From Streptomyces sp. M92 (GTDB lineage Bacteria > Actinomycetota > Actinomycetes > Streptomycetales > Streptomycetaceae): a stretch of DNA of 64,000 nt. Within the stretch, counting starts at the first letter, position 1; the number at the start of each line of letters is the position of its first letter. Shown one piece after another: positions 53,170 through 62,695 of this stretch. The stretch covers positions 3,534,001-3,598,000 of the forward strand of contig NZ_CP101137.1 in assembly GCF_028473745.1 (NCBI RefSeq). Reading direction: 5' to 3'. The translations under genes were made by a program, and so were the position numbers. The notes beneath the pieces were generated by a model. The model did no database searches and had not been told where the DNA came from. It saw only the letters and a program-made list of their open reading frames with translations.

Positions 53170-55401
53170 ATGCATGCGTCCGTGTCACGCAGCCCGAGCC
53201 GGCGCGCCGTACTCGCCGGGACCGCGGCCGCCGCCGCGCTCACCGCCGTTCCGTTCGCCCCCGGGCGCGCACACGCCGCCGAGGACACGGCGGACGTCCC
53301 GGCCTCCGCCTACCGCTGGCGCAACGTCGTCATCGGCGGCACCGGCTTCATCACCGGCGTCCTGTTCCACCCCCGCGTCCGCGGCCTCGCCTACGCCCGT
53401 ACCGACATCGGCGGCGCGTACCGCTGGGACGACCGCGCCGACCGCTGGATCCCGCTCCTGGACCACCTCGGCTGGGACGACTGGAACCTGCACGGCGTCG
53501 AGGCGATGGCCGTCGACCCCGCCCACCCGGACCGGCTCCACCTGGCCTGCGGCACCTACGCCCAGGCGTGGTCGGCGAACGGCGCGATCCTGCGCTCCGA
53601 GGACCGGGGCAGGACCTGGCGGCGCACCGACCTCCCCGTGAAGCTCGGCGCCAACGAGGAGGGCCGGGGCACCGGCGAGCGGCTCCTGGTCGACCCGCGC
53701 GACAGCGACACCCTGTGGCTGGGCACCCGGCACGACGGCCTGTGGAAGTCGGTGGACCGGGGCGCCACCTGGGGCCCCGTCACCGGCTTCCCCGCCGCCC
53801 CGACCGCCACCGGCCAGGGCGTCACCCTCCTGGTGGCCGCGGGCCGCACCCTCTACGCCGGCTGGGGAGACGCCGACGGCACCGCGCCGAACCTCTTCCG
53901 CACGCCCGACGGCACCACCTGGGAGCCCGTCCCCGGGCAGCCCTCCGGCGCCGCGGCCAGGGTCCCGGTCCGCGCCGCGTACGACCGGCACACCCGCGAG
54001 CTGTACGTCGCCTACGCCGACGCACCGGGTCCCAACGGCCAGTCCACCGGCAGCGTGCACAAGCTGCGCACCACCGACGGCCGTTGGGCCGACGTCACCC
54101 CCGTCGAGCCCGGCGGCACCACCCCCGACGGCGGCGCCGACACCTTCGGCTACGGCGGAGTCGCCGTCGACGCCCGCCGCCCCGGCACCGCCGTCGTCTC
54201 CACCAACAACCGCTGGGCCGCCGTCGACACCCTGTACCGGACCACCGACGGCGGCCGCACCTGGACGTCCCTGAAGGAGTCGGCCGTCCTCGACGTCTCC
54301 GAGACCCCGTACCTGAAGTGGGGCGAGGAGCAGCCCAAGTTCGGCTGGTGGATCCAGGCCGTCGCCGTCGACCCGTACGACTCGGAGCACCTCGTGTACG
54401 GCACCGGCGCCACCCTCTACGGCACCCGCGACCTGCGCCACTGGGCCCCGCGGATCCGCGGCCTGGAGGAGGCGTCCGTGACCCAGCTGATCTCACCCCC
54501 GCGCGGGCGGGCACACCTGCTCAGCGGCTCACGGGACATCGGCGTCATGTACCACGAGCGGCTCACCGCGTCCCCGGCGCGCGGCATGGCCACGAACCCC
54601 GTGTCCGGCTCGGCGACCGGACTCGCGCAGGCCGCGCGCAGACCGGCGTACGTCGTCCGGGCGGGCTGGGGCGATCAGGGCAACGGCGCGTACTCGCACG
54701 ACGGCGGCGTCACCTGGGCACCCTTCGCCTCCCAGCCCGGCATCGCCGAGGACGCACCCGGACCGATCGCCGCCAACGCCGACGGCAGCGTGCTCCTGTG
54801 GTCCTTCGTGCACTGGGACGGCACCCGGCACCCGGCCCACCGCTCGGCGGACAACGGCACGACCTGGACCGAGGTCCCCTCCTTCCCCAAGGGCGCCACG
54901 CCGGTCGCCGACCCGGTGGACCCGGCGCTCCTCTACGCGTACGACACCGACGCGGGGACGCTGCTCGCCAGCACCGACGGCGGCCGCACCTTCACCGCCC
55001 GCGCCACCGGACTGCCCGCCGGTGACGCCCAGTTCCAGCTGGTCGCGGCGCCCGGCCGCAGCGGCGACCTGTGGCTGAGCACCAAGTGGAACGGTCTGCA
55101 CCGCTCCACCGACGGCGGCACCAGCTTCACCAAGGTCGACAGCTGCTGGGCCTCGTACACCCTTGGCTTCGGCAAGGCCGCCGACGGCGCCGGCTACCCG
55201 GCGGTCTACCAGGTCGGCTCCACCGAGACCATCACCGCCGTCTACCGCTCCGACGACGAGGCACGGACCTGGACGCGGATCAACGACGACCAGCACCAGT
55301 GGGGGTGGACCGGCGAGACGATCACCGGCGACCCCCGCGTGTACGGCCGCGTCTACCTCGCCACCAACGGACGGGGCATCCAGTACGGAGACCCCCGCTG
55401 A
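53170..55401 (+). CDS. Tat-exported GH74 xyloglucanase
   Basis: Extracellular endo-acting enzyme of 743 residues that cleaves the xyloglucan backbone. A Tat signal (PSRRAVLAGTAAAAALTAV) ends near AHA at about 37. The GH74 fold of twin seven-bladed propellers begins with YRWRNVVIGGTGFITGVLFHPR and has the signature TDIGGAYRWD near residue 78, plus Asp-box-like repeats such as TTDGGRTWTSL. No carbohydrate-binding module follows. GAGGT precedes ATG 53170 at short range. Its stop overlaps the GH42 start (TGATG). Confidence 0.9.
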   Translation: MHASVSRSPSRRAVLAGTAAAAALTAVPFAPGRAHAAEDTADVPASAYRWRNVVIGGTGFITGVLFHPRVRGLAYARTDIGGAYRWDDRADRWIPLLDHLGWDDWNLHGVEAMAVDPAHPDRLHLACGTYAQAWSANGAILRSEDRGRTWRRTDLPVKLGANEEGRGTGERLLVDPRDSDTLWLGTRHDGLWKSVDRGATWGPVTGFPAAPTATGQGVTLLVAAGRTLYAGWGDADGTAPNLFRTPDGTTWEPVPGQPSGAAARVPVRAAYDRHTRELYVAYADAPGPNGQSTGSVHKLRTTDGRWADVTPVEPGGTTPDGGADTFGYGGVAVDARRPGTAVVSTNNRWAAVDTLYRTTDGGRTWTSLKESAVLDVSETPYLKWGEEQPKFGWWIQAVAVDPYDSEHLVYGTGATLYGTRDLRHWAPRIRGLEEASVTQLISPPRGRAHLLSGSRDIGVMYHERLTASPARGMATNPVSGSATGLAQAARRPAYVVRAGWGDQGNGAYSHDGGVTWAPFASQPGIAEDAPGPIAANADGSVLLWSFVHWDGTRHPAHRSADNGTTWTEVPSFPKGATPVADPVDPALLYAYDTDAGTLLASTDGGRTFTARATGLPAGDAQFQLVAAPGRSGDLWLSTKWNGLHRSTDGGTSFTKVDSCWASYTLGFGKAADGAGYPAVYQVGSTETITAVYRSDDEARTWTRINDDQHQWGWTGETITGDPRVYGRVYLATNGRGIQYGDPR

Positions 55402-57377
55402 TGCCGAACCTGTCGGACACCACCCGCCACCGCATCCTCTACGGCGGCGACTACAACCCCGAGCAGTGGCCCGAGGAGACCTGGCACGAGGACGTCCGCC
55501 TGATGAGGGACGCGGGCGTCAACTCCGTCACCCTCGGCGTCTTCTCCTGGGCCGGACTCGAACCGCGCCCCGGCGTCCACGACTTCGGCTGGCTGGACCG
55601 CCTGATGGACCTGATGCACGCGCACGGCATCGGCGTCGTCCTCGCCACCCCCACCGCCTCGCCCCCGCCCTGGCTGGGGCACCTGCACCCGGACACCCTG
55701 CCCCGCGACGAGGACGGCCGCACCGAGTGGTGGGGCGGCAGGCAGCACTTCTCGCACTCCAGCGCCACCTACCGCCGCCACGCCGCCGCCATCACCGAGG
55801 CCCTGGCCGCCCGCTACGCCGGCCATCCCGCCCTCACCATGTGGCACATCAACAACGAGTACTGCACCTACGACCACGGCGACGAGGCCGCCACCCGCTT
55901 CCGCCGCTGGCTCCGGGCCAGGTACGGCACCCTCGACGCCCTCAACACCGCCTGGGGCACCGCCTTCTGGAGCCAGGGCTACGGAGACTGGGCCGAGATC
56001 CTGCCCGCCCGCCGCACCCACTACCTGAAGAACCCCGCCCAGGTCCTGGACTTCCGGCGCTTCACCTCCGACATGCTCCTGGAGTGCTACGCCGCCGAAC
56101 GCGACATCGTCCGCCGCCACACCCCGCACATCCCGGTGACCACCAACTTCATGCCGCTCTGGTCCGGTCAGGACGCCTGGCGCTGGGCCGAGGAGGAGGA
56201 CGTCGTCTCCGTCGACCTCTACCCCGACCCGCGCGACCCCCTCGGCGCCCAGGAAGGCGCCCTGGTCCAGGACATGACCCGCTCCCAGGCACGCGGCCCC
56301 TGGATGCTCATGGAACAGGCGGCCGGACCCGTCAACTGGCGCGGCGCCAACCACCCCAAACCGCGCGGCCTCAACCGCCTGTGGTCCCTCCAGGCCGTCG
56401 CCCGCGGCGCCGACGCCCTCTGCTGCTTCCAGTGGCGCCAGTCGAGGCAGGGCGCCGAGAAGTTCCACTCCGGGATGGTCTCCCACGCGGGGGAGCGGGG
56501 CCGTACCTACCAGGAGGTCAAGCAGCTCGGAGCCGACCTCGCGAGGCTCGGCCCGCACGCGGCGGACACCACCGTCACCGCCGACGTCGCCGTCCTGCAC
56601 GACTGGCACTCCTGGTGGGCCGGCGCCCAGGACGGCCGCCCCTCCACCCGCTTCGACTACCCCGACGTCCTGCGCGCCTGGCACCGCGCGCTGTGGGAGG
56701 CCCACCTCACCACCGACTTCGCCCACCCGGAGCACGACCTGACCCCGTACAAGGCGGTCGTCGTACCCCAGCTCTACGCCCTCACCGACACCGCGATCGA
56801 CAACCTCCTCGCCTACGTCCGCGGCGGCGGCACCCTCGTCTGCGGCTTCCTGACCGGCGTAGCCGACGAGGACGACCGGGTCAGGCCCGGCGCCATGGAC
56901 GCCCGGCTGCGCGAGCTGTTCGGCATCCGCGTCCTGCACGAGTGGTGGCCCCTGGAGAAGGACGAGACGGTCACCTGCGACGGCTTCCGCGGCACCCTGT
57001 GGTCGGAGGAGATCGAACCCGACGGCACCGCCACCGAGACGGTCCGCTACAAGGGCGGCGAGCTGGACGGACTGCCGGCCGTCCTCGGCAAGGACCGCGC
57101 CTGGTACCTCTCCACCCTCCCCGAGCCGGCGGCGCTGCGCGACCTGCTCGCCCGCATCGCCGCCGACGCGGGCGTCCGCCCCGCGCTCGACGGACTTCCG
57201 GCCGGCGTCGAGGCCGTACGCCGCGGCGACCTGCTCTTCCTCCTCCACCACGGCCGCGACCCGGTCACCGTCGACGTCCCGGGCACCCACCGCGACCTGC
57301 TGACCGACACGACCGTCACCGACCGCGTCACCCTCGGCCGCTACGGCGTGGCGGTCCTCACGGAGCCGGCCTCATGA
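55401..57377 (+). CDS. GH42 beta-galactosidase
   Basis: Intracellular beta-galactosidase of 658 residues with no signal peptide. The GH42 start is YGGDYNPEQWPEETW; E153 in WHINNEY is the acid/base and E305 in WMLMEQAAGPVNW the nucleophile. A trimerisation domain (about 390-600) and a C-terminal beta domain follow. In this locus it would remove galactose from the side chains of imported xyloglucan oligosaccharides. It is coupled to both neighbours by 1- and 4-base overlaps. Confidence 0.92.
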   Translation: MPNLSDTTRHRILYGGDYNPEQWPEETWHEDVRLMRDAGVNSVTLGVFSWAGLEPRPGVHDFGWLDRLMDLMHAHGIGVVLATPTASPPPWLGHLHPDTLPRDEDGRTEWWGGRQHFSHSSATYRRHAAAITEALAARYAGHPALTMWHINNEYCTYDHGDEAATRFRRWLRARYGTLDALNTAWGTAFWSQGYGDWAEILPARRTHYLKNPAQVLDFRRFTSDMLLECYAAERDIVRRHTPHIPVTTNFMPLWSGQDAWRWAEEEDVVSVDLYPDPRDPLGAQEGALVQDMTRSQARGPWMLMEQAAGPVNWRGANHPKPRGLNRLWSLQAVARGADALCCFQWRQSRQGAEKFHSGMVSHAGERGRTYQEVKQLGADLARLGPHAADTTVTADVAVLHDWHSWWAGAQDGRPSTRFDYPDVLRAWHRALWEAHLTTDFAHPEHDLTPYKAVVVPQLYALTDTAIDNLLAYVRGGGTLVCGFLTGVADEDDRVRPGAMDARLRELFGIRVLHEWWPLEKDETVTCDGFRGTLWSEEIEPDGTATETVRYKGGELDGLPAVLGKDRAWYLSTLPEPAALRDLLARIAADAGVRPALDGLPAGVEAVRRGDLLFLLHHGRDPVTVDVPGTHRDLLTDTTVTDRVTLGRYGVAVLTEPAS

Positions 57378-59578
57378 CCGGTACGCCGGTGCACGGCACC
57401 TGGGAGCCCGAGCCCGCCGCCCGCTGGGAGGACGCCTTCCTGACGGGCAACGGCCACCACGGCGCCCTCGTGTTCGGCGATCCGCACGCCGACCGGGTCG
57501 TCGTCACCCACCACACCCTCGTCCGCCCGAACGGCGACGACGAGCACCGCCGCCCACCCCGGCTCGCCGCCGGGCTCCCCGACCTCCAGGACCGCCTGCT
57601 GGCCGGGGAGACGGACGCCGCCGAGAGCTTCACCGACGGGCGCCCGCTGCAATGGGTACGCCCCTTCCACCCGGCCTTCCAGCTCCGCCTGAACAGACCG
57701 CCCGGCGACGCCCACGCCCCCTACCGCCGCTCCGTCGACTTCACCTCCGGCGAGACGACCGCCACGTGTTCCTCCTGGACCAGCCGCGTCTTCGTCTCCC
57801 GCGCCGACGACGTGATCGTCCAGCACATCACCGCCCCGCACCTCACCCTCGACCTCTCCCTCGACCCCCGCCTCCCCGGCGCCCCCGCCGGCCTCGGCGT
57901 CGGCCACGGCGCCGTCCTCACCCCCGAGGGCGCCCAGCTCAGCCTGCGCGCCCGCTACCCCGGCGACAGCGGCCTGGCGTACACCGGCGTCACCCTGGTC
58001 GCCGTCACCGGCGGCACCACGAAGCTGGTCCCGCCCGGCGTACTCGTCGAGGGCGCCACGGAGGTACTGCTCCTCACCCGGGTGCGCCGCCACACCGGCG
58101 AGCTGGACGTGGTCACCGAGGGCCGCGCCCTGCGCGACCTGCGGGAGGGGACGTCGTACGACGCCCTCCTCGACCGCCACCTCGCCCTGCACCGCACCGC
58201 CTACGACCGCGTCACCCTCGACCTCGCCGCCGACCCCGCCGAACGCGCCCTGCCGGGCTCCGCGCTGCTCGGACGCCCTCGCGGCACCGCCCTCCTGGAG
58301 CGGCTCTTCGCCGCCGGTCGCTACCACCTCCTGTCGGCGAGCGGCCTGCTCCCGCCCCGCCTGACCGGCCTGTGGACCGGCGACTGGAACACCGCGTGGT
58401 CCGGAGCGTTCACCACCAACGCCAACCTCAACCTCCAGACCGCCTCCGCCGCGGCCGCCGCCCTCCCCGAGGTCACCGAGGCCCACGCCGCACTGGTCCA
58501 CGGGCAGCTCCCGGACTGGCGGGACAACGCCCGCGCGATCTTCGGCACCCGCGGCGTCGTCGCCCCCTCCCACACGGACGGCGAGTCGGGGCACACCTGC
58601 CACTTCAGCCGCGAGTACCCGCTGCACCTGTGGACGGCGGGCGCCGACTGGCTGCTCAAGCCCCTGGTCGACCACGACGAGACCCGCGGCGCCCACGACC
58701 CCCGCACCACCGCCGCGCTCGCCGAGGCCGCCCTCTTCTACGAGGACTTCCTCACCCGGACCGACGAGGACGGCCACGTGCTCGTCGTCCCCTCCTACTC
58801 ACCCGAGAACCGCCCCGCCAACGCCAGTTGGGGGACCGTCAACGCGGCCATGGACCTCTCCGCCGCCCGGCACACCCTGCTGACCGCCGCCGACCGCCAC
58901 CCCGCACACGCCGGCCGCTGGCGCGCCCTCGCCGACCGCCTCCCACCGCACCGGACCAACGCCGACGGAGCCCTGGCGGAATGGGCGAGCCCGGGCCTGG
59001 AGGACACCTACGACCACCGCCACCTCAGCCACCTCTACGGCGTCTGGCCCCTCGACGAGATCAACCCGTACGACACCCCCGCACTCGCCGAGGCCGCCCA
59101 CCGGGCCCTCGAACTGCGCGGCGCCGAGAACGACTCCGCCCACGGCCACCTCCACCACGCCCTGATCGCGGCCCGCCTGCGGGACGCCGGTCGGGTCGCC
59201 CACGCCCTCGGCCGGGTACTCGACGGCGACTTCTTCCACGCCTCCCTGATGAGCGCGCACTACCCCCGCCGCGACGTCTACAACGCGGACGCCGCGCACG
59301 CCCTCCCGGCCGTGCTCATCGAGATGCTGGTGCAGTCCACCCCGGACCGGCTGGTCCTGCTGCCCGCGCTACCGGAGTCCTGCCCGCAGGGCGAGCTCAA
59401 GGGCGTACGCACCCGCTTCGGGGCGGCACTCGACCTCACCTGGACGCCCGACGGCGACGCGACGGCCGTCCTGCGCCCCGCCCGCACGCACCGCGTCGAA
59501 CTCCGGACCCCCTCCGGCGCCGAGCCGCTCGACCTCGTCGCCGGAGCGGACCGCGTCATCGGCGTCAAGGCGCGGTAG
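57374..59578 (+). CDS. GH95 alpha-L-fucosidase (or alpha-galactosidase)
   Basis: GH95 enzyme of 734 residues. It begins RWEDAFLTGNGHHGALVFGDP, has GDWNTAWSGAFTTNANLNLQ (catalytic asparagines), SYSPENRPAN holding the general-acid glutamate, and RHLSHLYGVWP. Studied members are inverting alpha-1,2-L-fucosidases; some act on alpha-L-galactose. It would remove the terminal fucose of the xyloglucan side chain. No signal peptide, so cytoplasmic. ATGA overlap with the GH42 gene; last gene of the operon. Confidence 0.88.
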   Translation: MTGTPVHGTWEPEPAARWEDAFLTGNGHHGALVFGDPHADRVVVTHHTLVRPNGDDEHRRPPRLAAGLPDLQDRLLAGETDAAESFTDGRPLQWVRPFHPAFQLRLNRPPGDAHAPYRRSVDFTSGETTATCSSWTSRVFVSRADDVIVQHITAPHLTLDLSLDPRLPGAPAGLGVGHGAVLTPEGAQLSLRARYPGDSGLAYTGVTLVAVTGGTTKLVPPGVLVEGATEVLLLTRVRRHTGELDVVTEGRALRDLREGTSYDALLDRHLALHRTAYDRVTLDLAADPAERALPGSALLGRPRGTALLERLFAAGRYHLLSASGLLPPRLTGLWTGDWNTAWSGAFTTNANLNLQTASAAAAALPEVTEAHAALVHGQLPDWRDNARAIFGTRGVVAPSHTDGESGHTCHFSREYPLHLWTAGADWLLKPLVDHDETRGAHDPRTTAALAEAALFYEDFLTRTDEDGHVLVVPSYSPENRPANASWGTVNAAMDLSAARHTLLTAADRHPAHAGRWRALADRLPPHRTNADGALAEWASPGLEDTYDHRHLSHLYGVWPLDEINPYDTPALAEAAHRALELRGAENDSAHGHLHHALIAARLRDAGRVAHALGRVLDGDFFHASLMSAHYPRRDVYNADAAHALPAVLIEMLVQSTPDRLVLLPALPESCPQGELKGVRTRFGAALDLTWTPDGDATAVLRPARTHRVELRTPSGAEPLDLVAGADRVIGVKAR

Positions 59579-59604
59579 CAGCACCGCACCCGCCGGCCGT
59601 GCCG

Positions 59605-60861
59605 TCAGGCGCGGTCGACCTCGGCCCGCAGCGCGTTGTACTCCGCGAAGGCGGATTCGACGTCGGCGCGGGTCAGGCCGTACCGGGACAGCTCGTACCG
59701 GTGCGGGCGGGGCCCTTGGGGCGGGCGGCGACAGCGGCGAGCCGGGCGGCCTCGGCGCCGGTCCAGCGGGCGCCGACGGCGGCGTAGAGCCTGGGGGCGC
59801 CGGCGGCCGGATCGGTCCCGAGCCAGGAGTACGGGACGTCCACGAGCGACTGGCGGGGGATGGCGGCGCGGGCCGCGAGACCACGCGTCGCGGAGCGGCT
59901 CAGCAGCTCCAGCCAGGTGGCACCGATGCCGCGCGGGTCGACGGGGCGGGTGCTTACGGCCATGCCGTGCTCGACCAGGCTGCAGAAGGACGCCACGACG
60001 GTGACCGGGTCGCGGTGCGTCCACACGATGGTGGCGTCCGGGAAGACGGTGTGCAGCGCGTCCAGGTTCTCCAGGTGCATGGGGGACTTGAGGATCCAGC
60101 GGCGGCGCGGACGACCGTACTGGAGCACCTGGTAGACCTGCTTGAGGTGGCGGTAGTCGGCGACGAAGTCCCGTTCGTAGTGCCAGGCCTGGTACTCGGG
60201 TATCCGTGCCGAGGAGAGCGGCACCAGCGCGTGCGGCAGGGCGAAGGCGCACTCCTCGGGGCCTTCGGCGGTCATCGGGTGGGTGTCGCGGAAGCGCGGC
60301 GTGAGCATGTTGATGCCGGCGGTCATCCGGCGCGCGGGCGCGGTCGCCGCGCCCAGGGCTTTCCCATCCGGCGTCGGACGGCACCGCCCCGCCCCCACCG
60401 GAGCGATGGATGCGGGCATCGGACCGTCCAGGCCGACCGGGACACCCCTGGGCGTGAGGGACCTCGCCCCCGTATCCCCGGACCACGGACACGATCCGTG
60501 TCACCGGACACGGAGCGAAAGCGGGCGACCAGGACACCCAACACCGTTCGGGATGTCCGCGGTGACCAGGTATGGCTCCAAGACTCACTCCTGCTCGCTG
60601 ATCAGGGACGGTTGAGCAGCTCCTACAGCAGGGGGCAGCGGTGCTCGCCCGGCAGGGCAGCACGCCGTGCGTGAGCGTCGTCGCGGTGCGGGGCAGGCCC
60701 ACCACGAAGACCGGCTTCTCGACGGGTTCCCGCCCGGACCCGGGATGCTCGGCGATCAGCCGCCGTATCCGGGCCCGGTTGGTGAGGTGCCTGCCGACGT
60801 GGCCGAACGCGGGGCGCAGCGCCAGGTCGGCGAGCCTGAGGGCGAGCGGAGTCGAAGGCAC
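59605..60861 (-). pseudogene. Decayed sulfotransferase
   Basis: The N-terminal part (from GTG 60861, AAGGA 6 bases upstream) reads VFVVGLPRTATTLTHG, the PAPS-binding loop. The continuation (LPGEHRCPLL) is in another frame and hits TAG where tryptophan is expected before ELLNRP. The core EECAFALPHALVPL, WILKSPMHLENLDAL and VWTHRDPVTVVAS is in a second frame (about 60330-59700), and the end RYGLTRADVESAFAEYNALRAEVDRA returns to the first. At least two frameshifts and a nonsense codon are therefore seen, and 60340-60660 is barely recognisable. It no longer encodes a full protein. Confidence 0.85.
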
Positions 60862-60928
60862 GGAATTCCTTTTCGCGGCCGGGCAACTCTGCTGCCACCC
60901 AGCCTAGTTGGCAGCGCGCACGGCGTCC

Positions 60929-61261
60929 CTACTCCGCCACCGGCAGCTCGGCCCCGTCTCGCAGCAACAGCGGTATGCGGTCCAGCGCGCGTCCACCGTC
61001 ACGCTCGCCGGACCCGTCCTCGATCCTGACGGTGCCGCCGGTCGCCGGGGCGTCCGGCAGCAGGGCGCCCGGGAGGTCCGCCAGCACGGGGCCGCCGAGC
61101 CGGGCCCGGACCCGGACCGCGTCCGGCCCCCACGGCTCGATCCGCACGGTTTCCTGACGGCCGCTCCACTCCAGCGCCCCGTCCCGCTCGCGGAGCGTGC
61201 CGACGGTGGGGGAGGACTGGGCGAGGCCGACCTCGGGCGGTGTCTGGGCAGGCTGGGTCAC
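60929..61261 (-). pseudogene. Internally deleted GH31 alpha-xylosidase-like remnant
   Basis: An open frame of 110 codons with AAGGAG 8 bases before GTG 61261. The first 85 residues (RIEPWGPDAVRVRARLGGPVL-type) look like the N-terminal beta domain of GH31 enzymes, and the last 20 (ALDRIPLLLRDGAELPVAE) look like the segment after the GH31 catalytic barrel. Nothing of the roughly 600-residue barrel, with its catalytic aspartates, remains, so an in-frame internal deletion is the simplest reading. GH31 includes alpha-xylosidase, the enzyme this locus otherwise lacks. The joined frame may still be translated. Confidence 0.7.
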
Positions 61262-61350
61262 GAGGCACGCTCCTTGGGAGTTCCTGCGGGCGAGAAAAGG
61301 CCACCTGCGAGTGGGAAGTGGAAGAGACCCGGCGGGAGGAGGGGGAGACG

Positions 61351-62364
61351 CTACGACCGGACGGGCGCCGGTCCCGAGCTGGCCCGCACCGTCAGCTCCG
61401 GCGCGAGCAGCACGACCTCGTCGCCGCCGTGCCCGTCGAGCTTGGCGATCAGCTGCTCCACGGCGTGCCGGCCCATCTCCTGCGCGGGCAGGGCGACGGA
61501 CGTGAGCCGTACCGAGGCCTGGGTGGCGACCTGCTCGGGGCAGACCGCGACCACCGACACGTCCTCGGGCACCGCCCGGCCCTGCTGGCGCAGCAGGGCG
61601 AGCAGCGGCTCGACCGCCGACTCGTTCTGGACGACGAACCCGGTCGTCTCCGGCCGCTCGTCGAAGACGCGGGCCAGGGTGGCGGCCATCGCGTCGTACC
61701 CGCCCTCGCAGGGCCGGTGCAGCAGCCGCAGCTCCAGCTCGCGTGCCCGGGAGCGCAGCCCGTCGAGCGTGCGCTCGGCGAAGCCGGTGTGCCGTTCGTA
61801 GACGGCGGGGGCCTCGCCGATGACGGCGATGTCGCGGTGCCCCAGCTTGGCCAGGTGCTCCACGCACAGCGCGCCGGTCGCCCGGAAGTCGAGGTCGACG
61901 CAGGTCAGCCCGGTGGTGTCGGCGGGCAGCCCGATCAGCACGGACGGCTGGTCGGTGCCCCGCAGCAGGGGCAGCCGCTCGTCGTCGAGTTCGACGTCCA
62001 TCAGGATCATCGCGTCGGCGAGCCCGCTGCCGGTGACGCGGCGCACCGCGTCGGGGCCCTCCTCACCGGTGAGCAGCAGGATGTCGTACCCGTGGGTGCG
62101 CGCGGTGGTCGCGACCGCGACGGCGATCTCCATCATCACCGGCACGTACATGTCCGTGCGCAGGGGGATCATCAGCGCGATGATGTTCGACCTGCTGCTG
62201 GCCAGGGCGCGGGCGCCGGCGTTCGGGTGGTAGCCGAGCTTCCGGATGCTCTCCTCGACCCGCTGGCGGGTGGTGGTGGAGATGGACCGCTTGCCGCTGA
62301 GGACATAGCTCACCGTGCTCGCCGAGACTCCGGCGTGCTGGGCGACCTCGGCGAGGGTGACCAT
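61351..62364 (-). CDS. LacI-family repressor of the xyloglucan locus
   Basis: Repressor of 337 residues. The N-terminal helix-turn-helix is VTLAEVAQHAGVSASTVSYVLSGKRSISTTTRQRV, followed by the hinge helix with NAGARALASSRS and a periplasmic-binding-type ligand domain to residue 330. ATG 62364 has GGAGAG 5 bases upstream; TTG 62376 is an alternative. Matching palindromes occur twice upstream of it and at both structural promoters 46-49 kb, so it probably represses all three units and itself. The inducer is probably a xyloglucan oligosaccharide. Confidence 0.9.
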   Translation of the reverse strand: MVTLAEVAQHAGVSASTVSYVLSGKRSISTTTRQRVEESIRKLGYHPNAGARALASSRSNIIALMIPLRTDMYVPVMMEIAVAVATTARTHGYDILLLTGEEGPDAVRRVTGSGLADAMILMDVELDDERLPLLRGTDQPSVLIGLPADTTGLTCVDLDFRATGALCVEHLAKLGHRDIAVIGEAPAVYERHTGFAERTLDGLRSRARELELRLLHRPCEGGYDAMAATLARVFDERPETTGFVVQNESAVEPLLALLRQQGRAVPEDVSVVAVCPEQVATQASVRLTSVALPAQEMGRHAVEQLIAKLDGHGGDEVVLLAPELTVRASSGPAPVRS

Positions 62365-62380
62365 CCGGCTCTCCAAGTTT

Positions 62381-62394
62381 GTGAAGCGCTTCGA
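62381..62394. promoter_or_regulatory. LacI operator, proximal, 17 bases before lacI
   Basis: GTGAAGCGCTTCGA, one mismatch from the TCGAAGCGCTTCGA palindrome, 17 bases before ATG 62364. Fits autorepression. Confidence 0.7.
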
Positions 62395-62469
62395 CAGCGC
62401 GCGAGACGGGCAACTTCGGGTGAGGGTGGATCGACAGTAACTCTACTGGAGGTGAGTGTCCATAGCTTC

Positions 62470-62485
62470 GTCGAAGCGCTTCGAC
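62470..62485. promoter_or_regulatory. LacI operator, distal
   Basis: GTCGAAGCGCTTCGAC, a perfect 16-base palindrome, 76 bases beyond the proximal copy and facing the acyl-CoA dehydrogenase gene as well. The pair could allow looping. The remaining part of the 331-base gap (62486-62695) has no gene. Confidence 0.75.
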
Positions 62486-62645
62486 ACCCTTCTTTTCCGC
62501 TGGCCCCTCCCCGGTCCTGTCGGCCGAACGGCCGCACGAAGGGTGGTGGGTCCGTCCGGGATCGGGTACATACGATCGGGTAGCACCGACTAGTAACGTA
62601 CGTCCGCAAGTTCGCGCATCACGCATCGTGTCGATCTTCGCGGGG

Positions 62646-62665
62646 GTACGGTCCCGTACGGTCCC
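62646..62665. promoter_or_regulatory. Tandem GTACGGTCCC repeat before the dehydrogenase
   Basis: GTACGGTCCC occurs twice head to tail (62646-62655, 62656-62665); the first also forms GTACGG-TC-CCGTAC with the second. It is 31 bases before ATG 62696, where a TetR-type fatty-acid regulator could bind. No such regulator is in view. Confidence 0.4.
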
Positions 62666-62695
62666 CCGATGCCGATTCGCGGCGAGGTGAGCCTC

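Noticed and set aside
55163..59578. A 1471-residue frame through GH42 and GH95
   Set aside because: Its first half is Arg/Pro-rich antiphase translation of the GH42 gene; the GH95 protein starts at ATG 57374.
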